Shown in pieces: positions 51,712 through 62,368 of a stretch of 64,000 nucleotides of DNA. Positions within the stretch are counted from its first letter, which is position 1; each line of letters starts with the position of its first letter. A program made the position numbers and the translations under genes. The DNA is from Leishmania mexicana MHOM/GT/2001/U1103 (taxonomy: Eukaryota > Euglenozoa > Kinetoplastea > Trypanosomatida > Trypanosomatidae): NCBI RefSeq assembly GCF_000234665.1, contig NC_018336.1, positions 785,069 through 849,068 of the forward strand, in the 5' to 3' direction. A model generated the notes under the pieces. That model saw only the letters and a list, made by a program, of their open reading frames with translations. It ran no database searches and was not told the DNA's origin.

Positions 51712-53107
51712 GCTCGCTTGCGGCGTATGTGCCGCTCTCTCTCTTTCTCTGTGCATGAACGTGCGTGTGTGCGGGTGCGTGCTGACACGCTTGTGTGTTC
51801 TGGCATCACAGATGAACATATTCTCTCCTCCCCACCACCCACCATACACGCCCCCCTCTCCCCCACCCCTCATCCCAATCCTACACAGACGTAAAGCTGA
51901 GCACACATACAGTCGTCCCCACACAACGAGGGAGCAAGCACTGAGAGACACCGAATACAGCACGAAAAAAAGACGGAACATATTTCACGGGCGGTGTGGA
52001 CCATGTTGTATGCCGGCCGCTGCCTCGTGTCGCTCACTCTTCTCCGGTAATTGCCTGCATCATCATCTTTGCTCCCTCCCCCTCCTCTTTCCAACCTCTC
52101 TCGCCTGGCACGTGCTTCGAGGTTTCTTTTACTGGCTAATCTCTTCCTTAGCCAGCACAACGGGCGCGCCACCCCATCGTTGGACTTCACTTCTCTCCAT
52201 CACCTAGCACACAGCACAGCGATACAGTGACCCAACGCGGTGTGCGCTCACCGACAGGCTCTCCCTTTTCCATATATTTGCTTTTAGGTTCGTGAACTTT
52301 GGATTTCTTTCCTGCCTTTGTGTTCCGCATCCTTTCAGCCAAGCACCTTTGGACGTGTGTTGCAGTCGCGCGAGCGAGCGCGCACTGCCGCAGCTCCGTC
52401 TGCCTTCCTCCTTCTGGCTTCGCTCTGCTGCTGCCGCTGGTACGGGTGCCGGATCTTGCTTCTGTGAGGCGCATCCTCATTTTTCTTCGTCTTCCCTTTC
52501 TTCAAATCGTTGGCGTTCTCTCTCTGTCTTCTTCATATCTATATATAACTTCTTCAGGGTGGAGCAGATCAACAGGACAAGCCCCCCTTTTTTCGTGCCT
52601 CGCCGACTTATACCCACTTGATTGGCGGCGCTTGCGGGGTGGAGAATTGGCCGGAGCTGCTGTTGCTACACCCCCTCCCTGTCAAGACGCATCTGGTCTG
52701 TGCTTCCACAGTAAGAGAGAGAAGTATAGAGGGAAGAAGAGCGGCACCTTTTCCCTCTCTCCCCCCTCTTCCCACGCACGCCATTGCAAAAGTGGTCCGG
52801 CTACCGCAGTGAAAACAACCGCGGCGGCGCGCGCTATTCGTAGCGGTCGCAGTCCAAGACGAAGCGCGCCGATCACCGTTTGGTTCGGCTTGTTTATTCC
52901 GGAATAGACGCCATCTATCACGTACGACACGTTGTGATCGAGAGACGGAAACAAAAAAGGGAAGAGAGAGAAACAGTGCATCATCGCCATTTCTGAGTGA
53001 ACGGGACGTAGCCTACAGATCGTCCCCTCTCGCCGCTCTGGTTGCCGTGCTTGGCCTTCCCCCTTTTTCTCTGGCCCGTCCCCTGTCCGTGTGGAAAGCA
53101 GACGAAA

Positions 53108-55729
53108 ATGCCACTCAAGGGGCACACCTACGATGTGGCGACCACAGTTGAGGCACTCAACGCGAGCTTCTCGTTCGACCCCAGCTGCCATATTGAACGC
53201 GTCCTGCCAGGTGCCTCACGGGAGCTGGTGAAGCAGGTATTGTGGGCGACGTCGCGCGTATCGGCAGTGAACGGCAGGCCTGTCGCGGACAGCCCTGACC
53301 TGAAGGCAGCGCTGCTGAGTGTGGTCATGCGGCACCACAACCCGCCATCGGTCACGCGAGAGGAGACGACGGTGCCCAACTCTGTGGCGCTCTTTCCAAG
53401 GACCCCAATCACCGTCACCTTTGAGCGCACCGATGAGCATGCATCCAAGGTGACGATCGAAGGCAGTGTTCTCAGCGACGGGGCGGTGAGCAAGGTGGAG
53501 TCTCCGAGCTCCGCTGCCGTACAGGAGCTGATCAGCGAAATAGCGCCCCCGTCCATCGAGGAACCGCCGCCAGCGCTGCCGTCGATCGATGCGGATTTGC
53601 GCGGGTCTTTCCGGCGCACCATGATTGGCCACCCAGGAGTAGCGGCGGCGCTGCTCAAGGAGTCTGTCAGCGCTGCTTCACCGAACGTGACCATGACAGC
53701 GAGTCGCCGCTCTACATTAACACCAGCGACTAGTGGCTCCCCGCAGCCGGCAACGCGGCTAACATCCTCCCCGCTAGCGCCAGAGGCGCTACGGCCCAGC
53801 CACAGAAAGAGCAGCAGCTCCTCATCGGACTTGGATGGCAGCGAGGCCGCCTCGGAGGCCTCCTCAAGCGACTTCGACACGGTGCGCATTTGCCAGCTGA
53901 AGGGCACATCTCCTTCTGACGGGTACATGACTGCTGCCGCTGCCGCGGCTGCTGCAGCTCAGGCAGGGGCTGAGTCTCCCACACCGGGGCTGCTTGAGTT
54001 TGAGAAGATGAAGCTCTCGATGCGCGGGGACGAAATACTGCGGCATGTGGGGTCCGGCGTGGGCACCTACGGACACAGTCCCGCCGACGTAGCGGAAATG
54101 ACGGTGAAGGGCCGCATCAGGCGCGCACTGGATTGCGTAGAGATGGGCTATTGCGTCATTTGCGTCACGCAGGAGGTGAATCCGATTGCCGAGATCGAGC
54201 TGCTCGCGTTGACTGCGAAGAAGCGCGTCGTCGCCTTCGACTTGAGTGTGAAGCTACGCCTCCGGCCAAAGCCGGAGGTGCTTGCGGCCCAGTTCGCAGA
54301 GGCCATGCGTAGCGGTGCGTGGTTTGTAATGGTCAACGCGCACAAGTCTATCAGCACCTGCCTCGTCTTCGAGGCGCTGCTGGAGGACGCCCACATGCAC
54401 AATCTGGAGGGCTTTGACCCCTCTGCGCGGATTATCATAGCCTTGGAGTCACACCCGCACTTTCCCAAGGCGCTCGTGCATCACGCCGTGGTCATCAAGC
54501 TCGTGTCCAACTTTCAGGGCTCGTCCTTCCTGTCCGACTCCATGGCTGCATCGATCTCGCGTGCGCGTCTTGTCACGGCGGACGTGCTCACCCAGTCACA
54601 GATCGGGGGCCCGTCAGCGCGCAGCTTGCAAGCCTCCGTCACGCCGAGGGCCACGGTGCAGAAGCCCACCAAGAAGCAAGTGCGTATCAGTGCCGCCGTG
54701 GAGATCGTCGACATCGCACCCCGCGAGGTAGTCAAGGTGCCAAAGCGTGACTGCCCAATCGACGTCAGCGGCAGCGTCGCACTCTTCAAGACCTTCAGCG
54801 GTGTGAGCGGCGACAAGTTCCTCTGCGTGCAGTCAGCCGGCGAGGAGGGTCGCTTCGCTGTCGGCTCCTCGTGCGGTAACGTCTACTTCCTCGACTCGCT
54901 GGGCAACTCGCTCCTCCAGGCACACGCGCACAACGCCTCTATCTGGGATGTCAGCTTCAACGACAAATTCCATTTTGCCACTGGCTGCGAGGACGGCACG
55001 TCTGCCGCCTGGAGGCTAGGGGCATCGCTCGACGGCGCCTTGACTGATGACGCGGTGCTTGTGCCAACGGCGGCGACATCGCTCGGCTCCGACGTGTACT
55101 GCGTCTGCTACCTCAAGAACATGAATCCCTCCCCACTGCTCATCGGTGGCTTGCACAACAGTCTAGTCATCCGCGAGGCGGAGAGCGATACGGTGCATCT
55201 CGTGCCCATCCCCTCAAACGCGCAGGTGGTGGACTGCTTGCCAAACTCGGCCACGGCCCTGGTCGGCGGAGGCGATGGCTCCGTATGCGTAGTGGACGTG
55301 GCGATGGCCAAGCCGCTCGGCACTCTGGTAGACCACACTCGCAAGCTGCCCGCCCTCGCCGTCCTTGATGATAATCAATTCTTTACCGGCTCCTTCGATA
55401 GTAGCATCCTCTCATGGGATTTGCGAGTACCGGGCGGCGTAACGTCCTCTGTGCAGGGCGGCGCAGCGGCGACGGAGCTGGCGGCGCACACAATGCACAC
55501 CTTGAAGCTGAAAAACTACGTTACCGGGCTGGACGTTGACGACGTGCACCTGGGTGCCAGCGTCGGCGAGAATCTGTACTTGTGGGACGTCCGAAAGCTG
55601 CACACCGTGCTGGGCGGCTACCCACAAGGCTGGAAGGGTCTCTCGCGCGGTGTCAAGGTGCAGAGCGTGTCACGTCTTGTGGTTACGGCGTCGCCGGACG
55701 GGTTCGTGCGCTTCTGGAGCTTCGTCTAG
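53108..55729 (+). CDS. WD40-repeat protein with a dynein-heavy-chain-like central segment, 873 aa
   Basis: The first ATG in the open frame is 53108. Residues 1-~320 are mixed, with Ser/Pro-rich parts, an SSSSSDLDGSEAASEASSSD patch and a ten-Ala run near 276-285. Residues ~331-470 resemble the end of the dynein heavy chain motor: RRALDCVEMGYCVICVTQEV followed by NP recalls the AAA5 AIxxGxxxLIxxVxExLDP block, and GAWFVMVNAHKS then PSARIIIALESHPHFPKAL recalls the AAA6 GxWVLLQNCHL...FRLWLTSxPxxxFP block. Walker motifs are absent. Residues ~555-873 form WD40 repeats (IWDVSFN, LLIGGLHNSLVIRE, GGGDGSVCVVDV, FTGSFDSSILSWDL, YLWDVRKL, ASPDGFVRFWSF), a beta-propeller. WD40 is sure; the dynein-like assignment is inference. 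A role with axonemal or cytoplasmic motors is possible. Confidence 0.85.
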   Translation: MPLKGHTYDVATTVEALNASFSFDPSCHIERVLPGASRELVKQVLWATSRVSAVNGRPVADSPDLKAALLSVVMRHHNPPSVTREETTVPNSVALFPRTPITVTFERTDEHASKVTIEGSVLSDGAVSKVESPSSAAVQELISEIAPPSIEEPPPALPSIDADLRGSFRRTMIGHPGVAAALLKESVSAASPNVTMTASRRSTLTPATSGSPQPATRLTSSPLAPEALRPSHRKSSSSSSDLDGSEAASEASSSDFDTVRICQLKGTSPSDGYMTAAAAAAAAAQAGAESPTPGLLEFEKMKLSMRGDEILRHVGSGVGTYGHSPADVAEMTVKGRIRRALDCVEMGYCVICVTQEVNPIAEIELLALTAKKRVVAFDLSVKLRLRPKPEVLAAQFAEAMRSGAWFVMVNAHKSISTCLVFEALLEDAHMHNLEGFDPSARIIIALESHPHFPKALVHHAVVIKLVSNFQGSSFLSDSMAASISRARLVTADVLTQSQIGGPSARSLQASVTPRATVQKPTKKQVRISAAVEIVDIAPREVVKVPKRDCPIDVSGSVALFKTFSGVSGDKFLCVQSAGEEGRFAVGSSCGNVYFLDSLGNSLLQAHAHNASIWDVSFNDKFHFATGCEDGTSAAWRLGASLDGALTDDAVLVPTAATSLGSDVYCVCYLKNMNPSPLLIGGLHNSLVIREAESDTVHLVPIPSNAQVVDCLPNSATALVGGGDGSVCVVDVAMAKPLGTLVDHTRKLPALAVLDDNQFFTGSFDSSILSWDLRVPGGVTSSVQGGAAATELAAHTMHTLKLKNYVTGLDVDDVHLGASVGENLYLWDVRKLHTVLGGYPQGWKGLSRGVKVQSVSRLVVTASPDGFVRFWSFV

Positions 55730-57121
55730 GGCGGGCAGGGGTGTGCTGGGTAATGCACATGTCCACTGCACTCACGACGAGGTAGCCGTGCGGGGCTGCA
55801 GCGAGCGAGGGTGCATGCGAATGGATCAACTCTTGCCACGCGTGCCGGCGCAACGCGTCACGGCCGAACGCCCTTGGGGGGGGGCGGGGATACGAGAAGG
55901 ACAGCGACTGATTGTACGCCGCGGTTTCTGTTAGTGGACCGCGTGAGCCGTCGACTTTCTGTGGTGGTGGACAGCAGCGGTAAGTTATCGGCACGCTTCA
56001 CGCCTCTCTCTGTTTTCGTTTGTGTTCTTCGCTCTTTCCTGGGTGCTTGATGCGATGTGCGCGCCAAGTGCGTGTGCGCGTAGGGCGCCGACAATGCGAA
56101 GCTTATTTTCGAATGGATAGGAACGCAAGTGGATCTCTCAGCGGTGGAGAGGGCCATGGTGAGTGAGAGAGGGAGAGCGACGGAGAAAAAAGCCAGGGAT
56201 GACTGATGACGTCCATTTTTCCTTTTCTCCACGGTTCGCTTACGGTGTTTTTCGCATTCGTGTATGCTGTCGACGTGCACTGCCAGTGTGCCGTGCGCGG
56301 GAGTAAGAAAAGGGTGGTGAGAGGGAGGATGACGACAGTCGAGCGCTCACGGATAAACAGTGATATTGAGAAGAAAAACAAAGAAAGAATCGAGGCTGAG
56401 CCTGTGGGGGAGAGTCTTGAACCTTTTCCCAACGCTACCATGTGCATCTTTTGCGTGGCAGTGCTCCCTTCGCTGCGGTTTCATTGCCTCTTGCCCAAAG
56501 CGCGGCATCCAAGCTTGGGCAAGAGCGTTGTGGATGACCTTTTCTGTCCTTGTCTGCTGTATGGATCTCGATGCAGCCCTGCCGCCACCTGCCCCCTCCC
56601 AACTCTTTGTTTTTTTTTTCTGTCCGTCTGTCTGCTGTGGTGGCTTGTTGCTGCATGGCTGTTCTTTGGACGCATGTGCGTATCTACTGTACGGTATTCT
56701 CCCTCCCTCGCTTCCTTCCCTTCCGTTTAGTTTTACTTCTTCGGTGGCCGTCTTCCTCACATGCGCCGGCATGGACTCGCACGAACACGCACTTGTGGAT
56801 GTGTGCACGCGCACGAATTTGGAAGCGAAACCAAAGGCTTATTTCTTTACTATTCTGTAACACAGTGGTGGCCGTTGGAGTTTCTACCTTTCTTCTTTTT
56901 TTTCATGATTGTTGTTTATATTTTGTTTTCTTGCGCTTGCCTCCGAACCTGTTCTTCCCGCGACTCGCCGAGCACTCACCGACCGGCCTACGCTCTCCCC
57001 TGCCCCCTCCCCTCCCTCCCCCTCTTGCTCTTGCTCTTGGCCAACACCTCTAGCCTCCCCCTCTTTTTCGTTGTTTGTGTTTTTTTTAATGCTGAGTACA
57101 CATCAACTCCGCATGCTCTCG

Positions 57122-57148
57122 CACACACACACACATATATATATATAT
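57122..57148 (+). repeat. CA/TA compound microsatellite
   Basis: About seven CA units pass directly into about six TA units in non-coding DNA. Confidence 0.88.
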
Positions 57149-59114
57149 CGCTATTTCTCGGCCTCACTTGCTCGTTGGACGATGCGTGTGTGGTGTGTGT
57201 GTGTGTGTGCTCGCCTCTGTTTTCGTGTGTTGTATCGTGGAAAGACTGGCGAGCAGAGGGCCACGAAGAGACACGGCGCCTTTCAGCAGTGCTCGCACAC
57301 GCGAAGAGACATAAGCCGCGTCAGCAAAGTCCCAAGAGGAGCGGCGAGGCGGCTGCACCAGTGGTGGGAGTGACGGCGACGACTGGTTCGTTGAGCAGCG
57401 CTGCGGTGCTATTGGTGATGGTGGTGGTGGGGGGAGGGAGGAGAGTAGATTAAGGAAGGGGCGGTTGGGAAGGCTCTGCCACACGCAGCCGCCCGCGTCT
57501 ATCACAGTGTGAACACACCGAAAGACGAACAGGTCAGGGTCCAAAGGGAGGCAGGCGTGAGGAGACACAAGAAGTGGCCTGCAACAAGTCAACAGGAAAG
57601 GAAAAAAAGCAAAAGAAAAACAAAGAGCAACACTGCGAAGACATCTGTATGTGCGCACATGTCTATTGATACGCGTTGACGTGAAACTCGTCCACATCGA
57701 AGACACCGAAAACGCACATACGCCCACATCCGCGTTCAATGCACGTCAATGGTTCCCCTGGTCTTTTTTTTTGGTTTCGTTGTCGTCTACCTCTCCTCCC
57801 CTTTTTTCTTTTTTTTTTTTTGGCCGTCTATTCTTCGCTGCGCGCGTGAATGCTTTGCATGTGTGTGTGTCTGTGGTCTTTTCTTGACTCGGCTCTTCTG
57901 TTTCTCTTTTCCCCGTTCTGTTCCTCCGCTTATCCTCGCGTTCTGCGAGGCTTGTGTTTTTCTTTCGTCGTTGTTTTCCGCCGTTTTGGTGTGCAGGCTT
58001 CGCCGGTTCTCACGCCGCAGATGCGCGGCGTTGTTTAGGCAAAGGATAGTAGGAGAGTCAAAGGTGCGAAGGCACGTGTGCTCGATGCTGACGATGATAC
58101 GGGACTCGACCACGGAAAACGAAGGCGCCCATATGTGTAGGGGCAGAAATCGATGTATGTTACAGTCGTTCGGTGAGTGTGCATGGCGCTTCCACTTGTT
58201 TCGATGATGGTGCGCACAACAAAAGAAAGAAAAGGGCAGAGGGCTTCGGGGATACTTGCTCATTTTTTTTTTCTATTGCCACGAAGGGCGCAGGATGATC
58301 TGTATGCACGCAGCTGCACACGCACGCACGTCTCCGGTACAGCGGCAACAACAAAACGGCCAAGGGAAGGGAAAGGCGAATAACAAGAACACAAAAAACC
58401 CTCCGAGAACAAGAAAAAGCAGTGGAAGCGGCACTTCGCAGTGTTGAGGGTGCGTGGGCTATGATCTTACAACGATACACCGCTTTTAGAGCCAGAGGAG
58501 TGGGGCAAACGGTGGCGCCATGGCTGTATTCAAGGTACCTTGACTTACGCCGTCCTCATCCCGCGCTCCGGCGCGCGCGGATTCGGTGTCTGCGTGTGGC
58601 GTTTATTGCTTCAGAAACGCCTCTTCTCCCCGAACGCGTTGTATCTATCACTGGATGAGGTGTAGGCCATACCACGCCTATTGCACTTGCCTTCTCCCGC
58701 TTCGCATCGCATGCTGGCTGGTTCGAGTGTGTGCCTCCATGACGCGATTGGGCTATCGCTCTCCGCCTCCTCTGGTCTTCTACCAACTTCTTGACTGCTA
58801 CGATTTTTTTTGGTGTTTGTGTGTCCCCCTCTAGACTTTTGTCTGCTACACGCACCCTCGTACACAGACACGTACACGTGTAGGATCGTGTGCAAATCTT
58901 CTCGGGGCAGATACATACAACGGACACGCGCGTACTTCAGTCGCCTCCGCGCTACTTTCTTCCCACCCCCTCTCTTATCGCCGCCCGCGTTTCCTCGCTC
59001 TTCAACCTCCGCTCTCCTCAGCGGCGGCAGACAGATGCACGTGGATGAGCATAGCAATCTACGCCGCAGCGCATACATGCAGCTGTAGGGTACTAAAGGC
59101 TTTTCCTTTCCTTT

Positions 59115-59863
59115 GTGCACGCTGCGAGCTCTGCGAGACGTGAGGCCACTGCGTCTACCCACCACCACTTCTGTGTTCCATCTGAGAACAGGACTGCAAC
59201 GGGGACATATCTTGTATTGCCCCATTTCTGTCTGCGCTTCGTTGGTTTTTATCGTTTCTGTTATACGGTGACCAGGCGTCGCCTCGCCTCGCACGGCGGA
59301 CAATTCGTCGTGGATGTGTGCGCGGGCCTGCTCTCTATTCACCCCGTGACGGCGCACATGGAGGAACTACTCCTTTTTTTCATGTTCTCGGCTTGCGAGT
59401 CTGTGAACGGATACAGAGCACGGAGGCACCTGTGACGTCTCCGTGCAGATGCCAATTCTCTCTCTTGGACTTGCGGAGCACTTTGGGGCTTTTACGGGAA
59501 CTATGTCTTGCTGGTGGATGAGTCGTGCACATGGATGCATGCCCGCAGCTTCACCATCCTTCCTCTCCACCCCACCCCCTCCTTGCGCTGGCAGATCGGA
59601 AGCAAGGGGCCCCCTGGCATGCCATTTGCGAGGGCGTCGAATCCGTTGCGAGGTCCGCGGAGGGACAGAGCCGCGCATGTATGTCGACACACATGAGCGG
59701 CTGTGCTGCGAGATTGTCTACTCCGGTTCTACGCCATTCGTGACCCTTGTGTGATCCCGCGGCCGTCGCGGAGGTGGCGAGCCGGTTTACGGGACCTGCA
59801 GAGGAGTTGCGTGCGGCGTTGGAGCTGGAGCACGGCGCGTACAGCTACTTTTCCTTCAACTGA
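59115..59863 (+). pseudogene. Probable frameshifted coding remnant, family not recognised
   Basis: Protein-like segments with G/C-ending codons follow one another in order but in changing frames. Frame 3 (59115 onward) is interrupted by TGA at 59433-59435, then reads GALWGFYGNYVLLVDESC and a following WMHARSFTILP. Frame 2 carries ADRKQGAPWHAICEGVESVA at about 59597-59656. Frame 1 carries PRMYVDTHERLCCEIVYSGS at about 59673-59732. Frame 2 then resumes with DPAAVAEVASRFTGPAEEL and ends HGAYSYFSFN before TGA at 59861-59863. This sequence of one stop and at least three shifts suggests a decayed gene. A short interspersed degenerate retroelement (SIDER-type) or sequencing error are alternatives. 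The family and original 5' end are unknown. Confidence 0.42.
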
Positions 59864-60452
59864 GAACCAGACAGCGTTGCTTCCACTCTGGCATTCTAAT
59901 TATCACACGGACGCGTGCGAAGGAGTGCACGAAGGACTTTGGAGCCACCATGCGAAGGAGACATGCGCAGCAGCTCAGGGGAAGATACAAATAGGGAGCC
60001 TGGCATACTGCTTGACGAGCATCCGGAGGGAAGGACCGGACAAGCGACACAGGCGAATCATCACTTCCTCCGCTATCTCACTGTGCGTGCGGTGGCGTAT
60101 GGGTTTCTGCTCCCAATCAGTGAGAATGAAGCGGTGCGGGTGAGGGAGAGGCGGATGTGCAGAACCGCAGCCCCATCTCAGCAGCAACAACGCGAGAGCG
60201 AATGCACGCAATGCCGAACCGCCCCTATGGGCTGGGTTTGATGGCTATGCTGATCGGCGCGCGTCTGCACTCGCGGAGCCGAGAATCACTGCATCTTTTC
60301 CACGCTGCCCTCTCCCAACCTGAAGAACACCCACGCCCACATGTAAACCCCCCAAAAGCGGTATCATCTTCTCAGTAGCATTCCTTCACCGAATTACAGT
60401 CGCCTGCTTCATCGTTCTTCTAGCACGACGGGGACTGCGGCAGAGGTACAGG

Positions 60453-61058
60453 ATGAGTAGGGTCACTGCCAAGGCCGATGCTGACGCTGCCGCGTTACTG
60501 CCGCGAGTGATCGTCTTCGATCTCGATGGAACTCTCTGGACCCCGGAGATGTACCAGCTGTGGGGCGGCTCCCCCTTCAAGCCGCACAAGCAGAACCCCA
60601 GCATCATGATTGACAAGTCTGGCACGGAGGTGCGCCTCATCGGCGAGTCTCGCGACGTCTTGCAGACCCTTGCGACGAACCCGAAGTGGGCAAACACATA
60701 CCTCGCCATCTCTTCCACCTGCGACGTCCCCAGCTGGGCAAAGGAGCTGCTGGGCACATTCGAATTCACCGACTGTGCCGGAAAGACGGTGCCCATGCAC
60801 AGCCTATTCGGTGACCGCATCGAGATCTACAAGGCGAACAAGGCGAAGCAGCACGAGATGATCCTTCAAAAGGTGAACAAGCTCGACCCGAGCGTGTCCG
60901 AGTACGCGCAGATGCTCTTCTTCGACAATCAAACGGACAATGTGCACCATGTGTCTGGCATTGGTGTGACGTCCTACTACTGCCCCAGTGGAATGACGAA
61001 GGGGACGTTCGAGAAGGGTCTGCAAATGTGGCGCCGCGCGCAGCTATCGAAGATGTGA
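60453..61058 (+). CDS. Magnesium-dependent phosphatase-1 (MDP-1) family HAD phosphatase, 201 aa
   Basis: HAD motif I is FDLDGTLW with nucleophile D23 and acid D25. Motif II is in AISSTCDVPSWAKELL, like the family's SRTxxPxWAxxLL, with a downstream Lys (KANKAKQHEMI). The acidic motif is MLFFDNQTDNVHHVSGIGV, matching the MDP-1 FFDDExxNIxxVxxLGV pattern. The order, short cap-less layout and ~200-residue length fit MDP-1, which removes phosphate from protein tyrosine or sugar/glycated substrates in other organisms; the natural substrate here is unknown. Start ATG 60453 follows a likely acceptor, AG at 60422-60423 after TTCATCGTTCTTCT. No signal or membrane segment is seen, so it is probably cytosolic. 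Confidence 0.9.
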   Translation: MSRVTAKADADAAALLPRVIVFDLDGTLWTPEMYQLWGGSPFKPHKQNPSIMIDKSGTEVRLIGESRDVLQTLATNPKWANTYLAISSTCDVPSWAKELLGTFEFTDCAGKTVPMHSLFGDRIEIYKANKAKQHEMILQKVNKLDPSVSEYAQMLFFDNQTDNVHHVSGIGVTSYYCPSGMTKGTFEKGLQMWRRAQLSKM

Positions 61059-62368
61059 GGCGCGACTGTGTAGTCGAGTGTCAGGTACGAGAGGCCGACG
61101 GGAGGGGAGTGTGGCGGGGCCAGTGCATGCCGATCTTCTTCCCTCGTGCTCAGGTTTCTCGTTGCTCTCCAGTGCAGCAGACCGATGAAATTTTGGATGA
61201 GGCTTCGCCTGTGCTCGTGTACATATTCGTGCGCATCAAGGAGCGGTGCCTTTGCTGCTGTCTGCTTGACGCGCGTGGAAGGCGTTTGTTGTACGTTTCA
61301 CGTCTCAGGGGCCGGGAGAGTAACGCTGGAAAGGACGGAGCGAGAAAAAAAGATAACCAGCTGCACACATGCGTCGCTGTCATTACACGATGTGGCGCAC
61401 TAGACATCTTGTGCTTCCTCGCGTTCACCCACGGTGCGAGTATATCTCGGCTTTCGAAAGCGGACAAGCAGGCGCCAATGCACCTCGCACATGTCGTGCG
61501 GGAAGTTTGGGTGCGCTGCGAGTGTTGATGGGGCGACGAGAGCACAGCGCATGGCGCTTGCACTCCCTCATCCACTGTGATGGCTGAGCGTGCAGCCTTC
61601 TCGCTGCTTTTATTCTTTCATGCTCAGGATAAGGCAGGTGCGATGGTGTTGCACGTGCTGCGTCGTCCTGATGCCCATCTATCATTTCCTTAAGCCGGTG
61701 CACACGACAAGCACTTGCTCCCTCTCTCGTTCGCCAGGACGGAGCGCATTCGCCGGCGCCATCTTTTTCGACTCTCACTTCCTCTCGGTTGACGTATCGC
61801 CATCCTTTCCATCTCGTCTTTTTTTTTCATGCGCGTGTGCACGCTCGCATCGCTGGCACCTCCGTCTTCACCGCACTCGCCTTCCATGGCTGAAAGCGTG
61901 CGTCTGTCGGTGGATCGACTGAGCGCAAACAAAGAGCACCCGATCGCCAGGAAGAAGACCGCCCTCCCCACGCCGGGGGCCCTCCGACCCTTTCTTCCGC
62001 CCCCGTTCTCGCACCACGTCTCGCAGTACGTCTATCCGCACATCCGCACCCACGCAGAGAGAGAAGCGGAGGCTCAGCATCGATTTCCTCAGCGGCTTAC
62101 TTTTAGGCGCGGCGGCAGGCAACCGGCGACACTGGCACTCCGCTTGTGCTGAACTCCGTCGTGTTTGCCGTCGTAATCAGACAGAAAACGAAACCATCGC
62201 TACTCGTGAGGTCGGGACGGGTTCTAGGCGAGCCTCTACTGCTCGCCCCCTTCTCTAGCTGTCCCAGCACCCACTCCATAGCGCATCTGCGGTGCAAGCC
62301 CACGCTGCCACTTTTTTCTTTTCACCTTCTTGCCTCAAAGGCCCCTCCCCTCCCCTCCCCCTGTCATT
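61059..62368 (+). other. Intergenic/UTR spacer
   Basis: 1310 bases with no supported gene. A 166-codon frame (61028-61528) starts inside the MDP-1 gene in another frame and looks like a shadow continuing into the 3' UTR. Pyrimidine-rich stretches at 61790-61830 and 62310-62340 precede the final gene. Confidence 0.55.
62309..62340 (+). promoter_or_regulatory. Predicted trans-splice acceptor for the last gene
   Basis: A T/C tract (CTTTTTTCTTTTCACCTTCT) followed by TGCCTCAAAG puts AG at 62339-62340, 28 nt before ATG 62369, with no intervening ATG. Confidence 0.5.

Larger units (their letters stand above)
49259..53107 (+). other. 3.8-kb gene-free region
   Basis: No credible gene on either strand. 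Contents are a GGTGGT stretch at 49550-49570, AT-rich sequence near 49765-49785, a CCCACTCA/CT array at 50769-50823, T8-T9 runs, a CA repeat at 51688-51711, and pyrimidine-rich sequence from 52300 to 52560. It probably comprises the kinesin 3' UTR and the WD40-protein leader. Confidence 0.55.
55730..60452 (+). other. 4.7-kb region without an intact gene
   Basis: No intact gene is supported. The first 2.7 kb is typical T/C- or A/G-tract spacer, with a G9 run at 55876-55884, a CA/TA array at 57122-57148, an A/G-rich stretch at 57530-57640 and T10-11 runs near 57810. From about 58440 to 60370 base composition becomes more even, and a frameshifted coding remnant lies at 59115-59863. Confidence 0.55.

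Noticed and set aside
56206..56730. 174-codon + frame after the WD40 gene
   Set aside because: Composition is uneven with Phe/Leu/Cys-rich ends and no motif; fits translated spacer.
61028..61528. 166-codon + frame starting inside the MDP-1 gene
   Set aside because: It begins out of frame inside a confident gene and continues into the 3' UTR; no domain or convincing codon bias.
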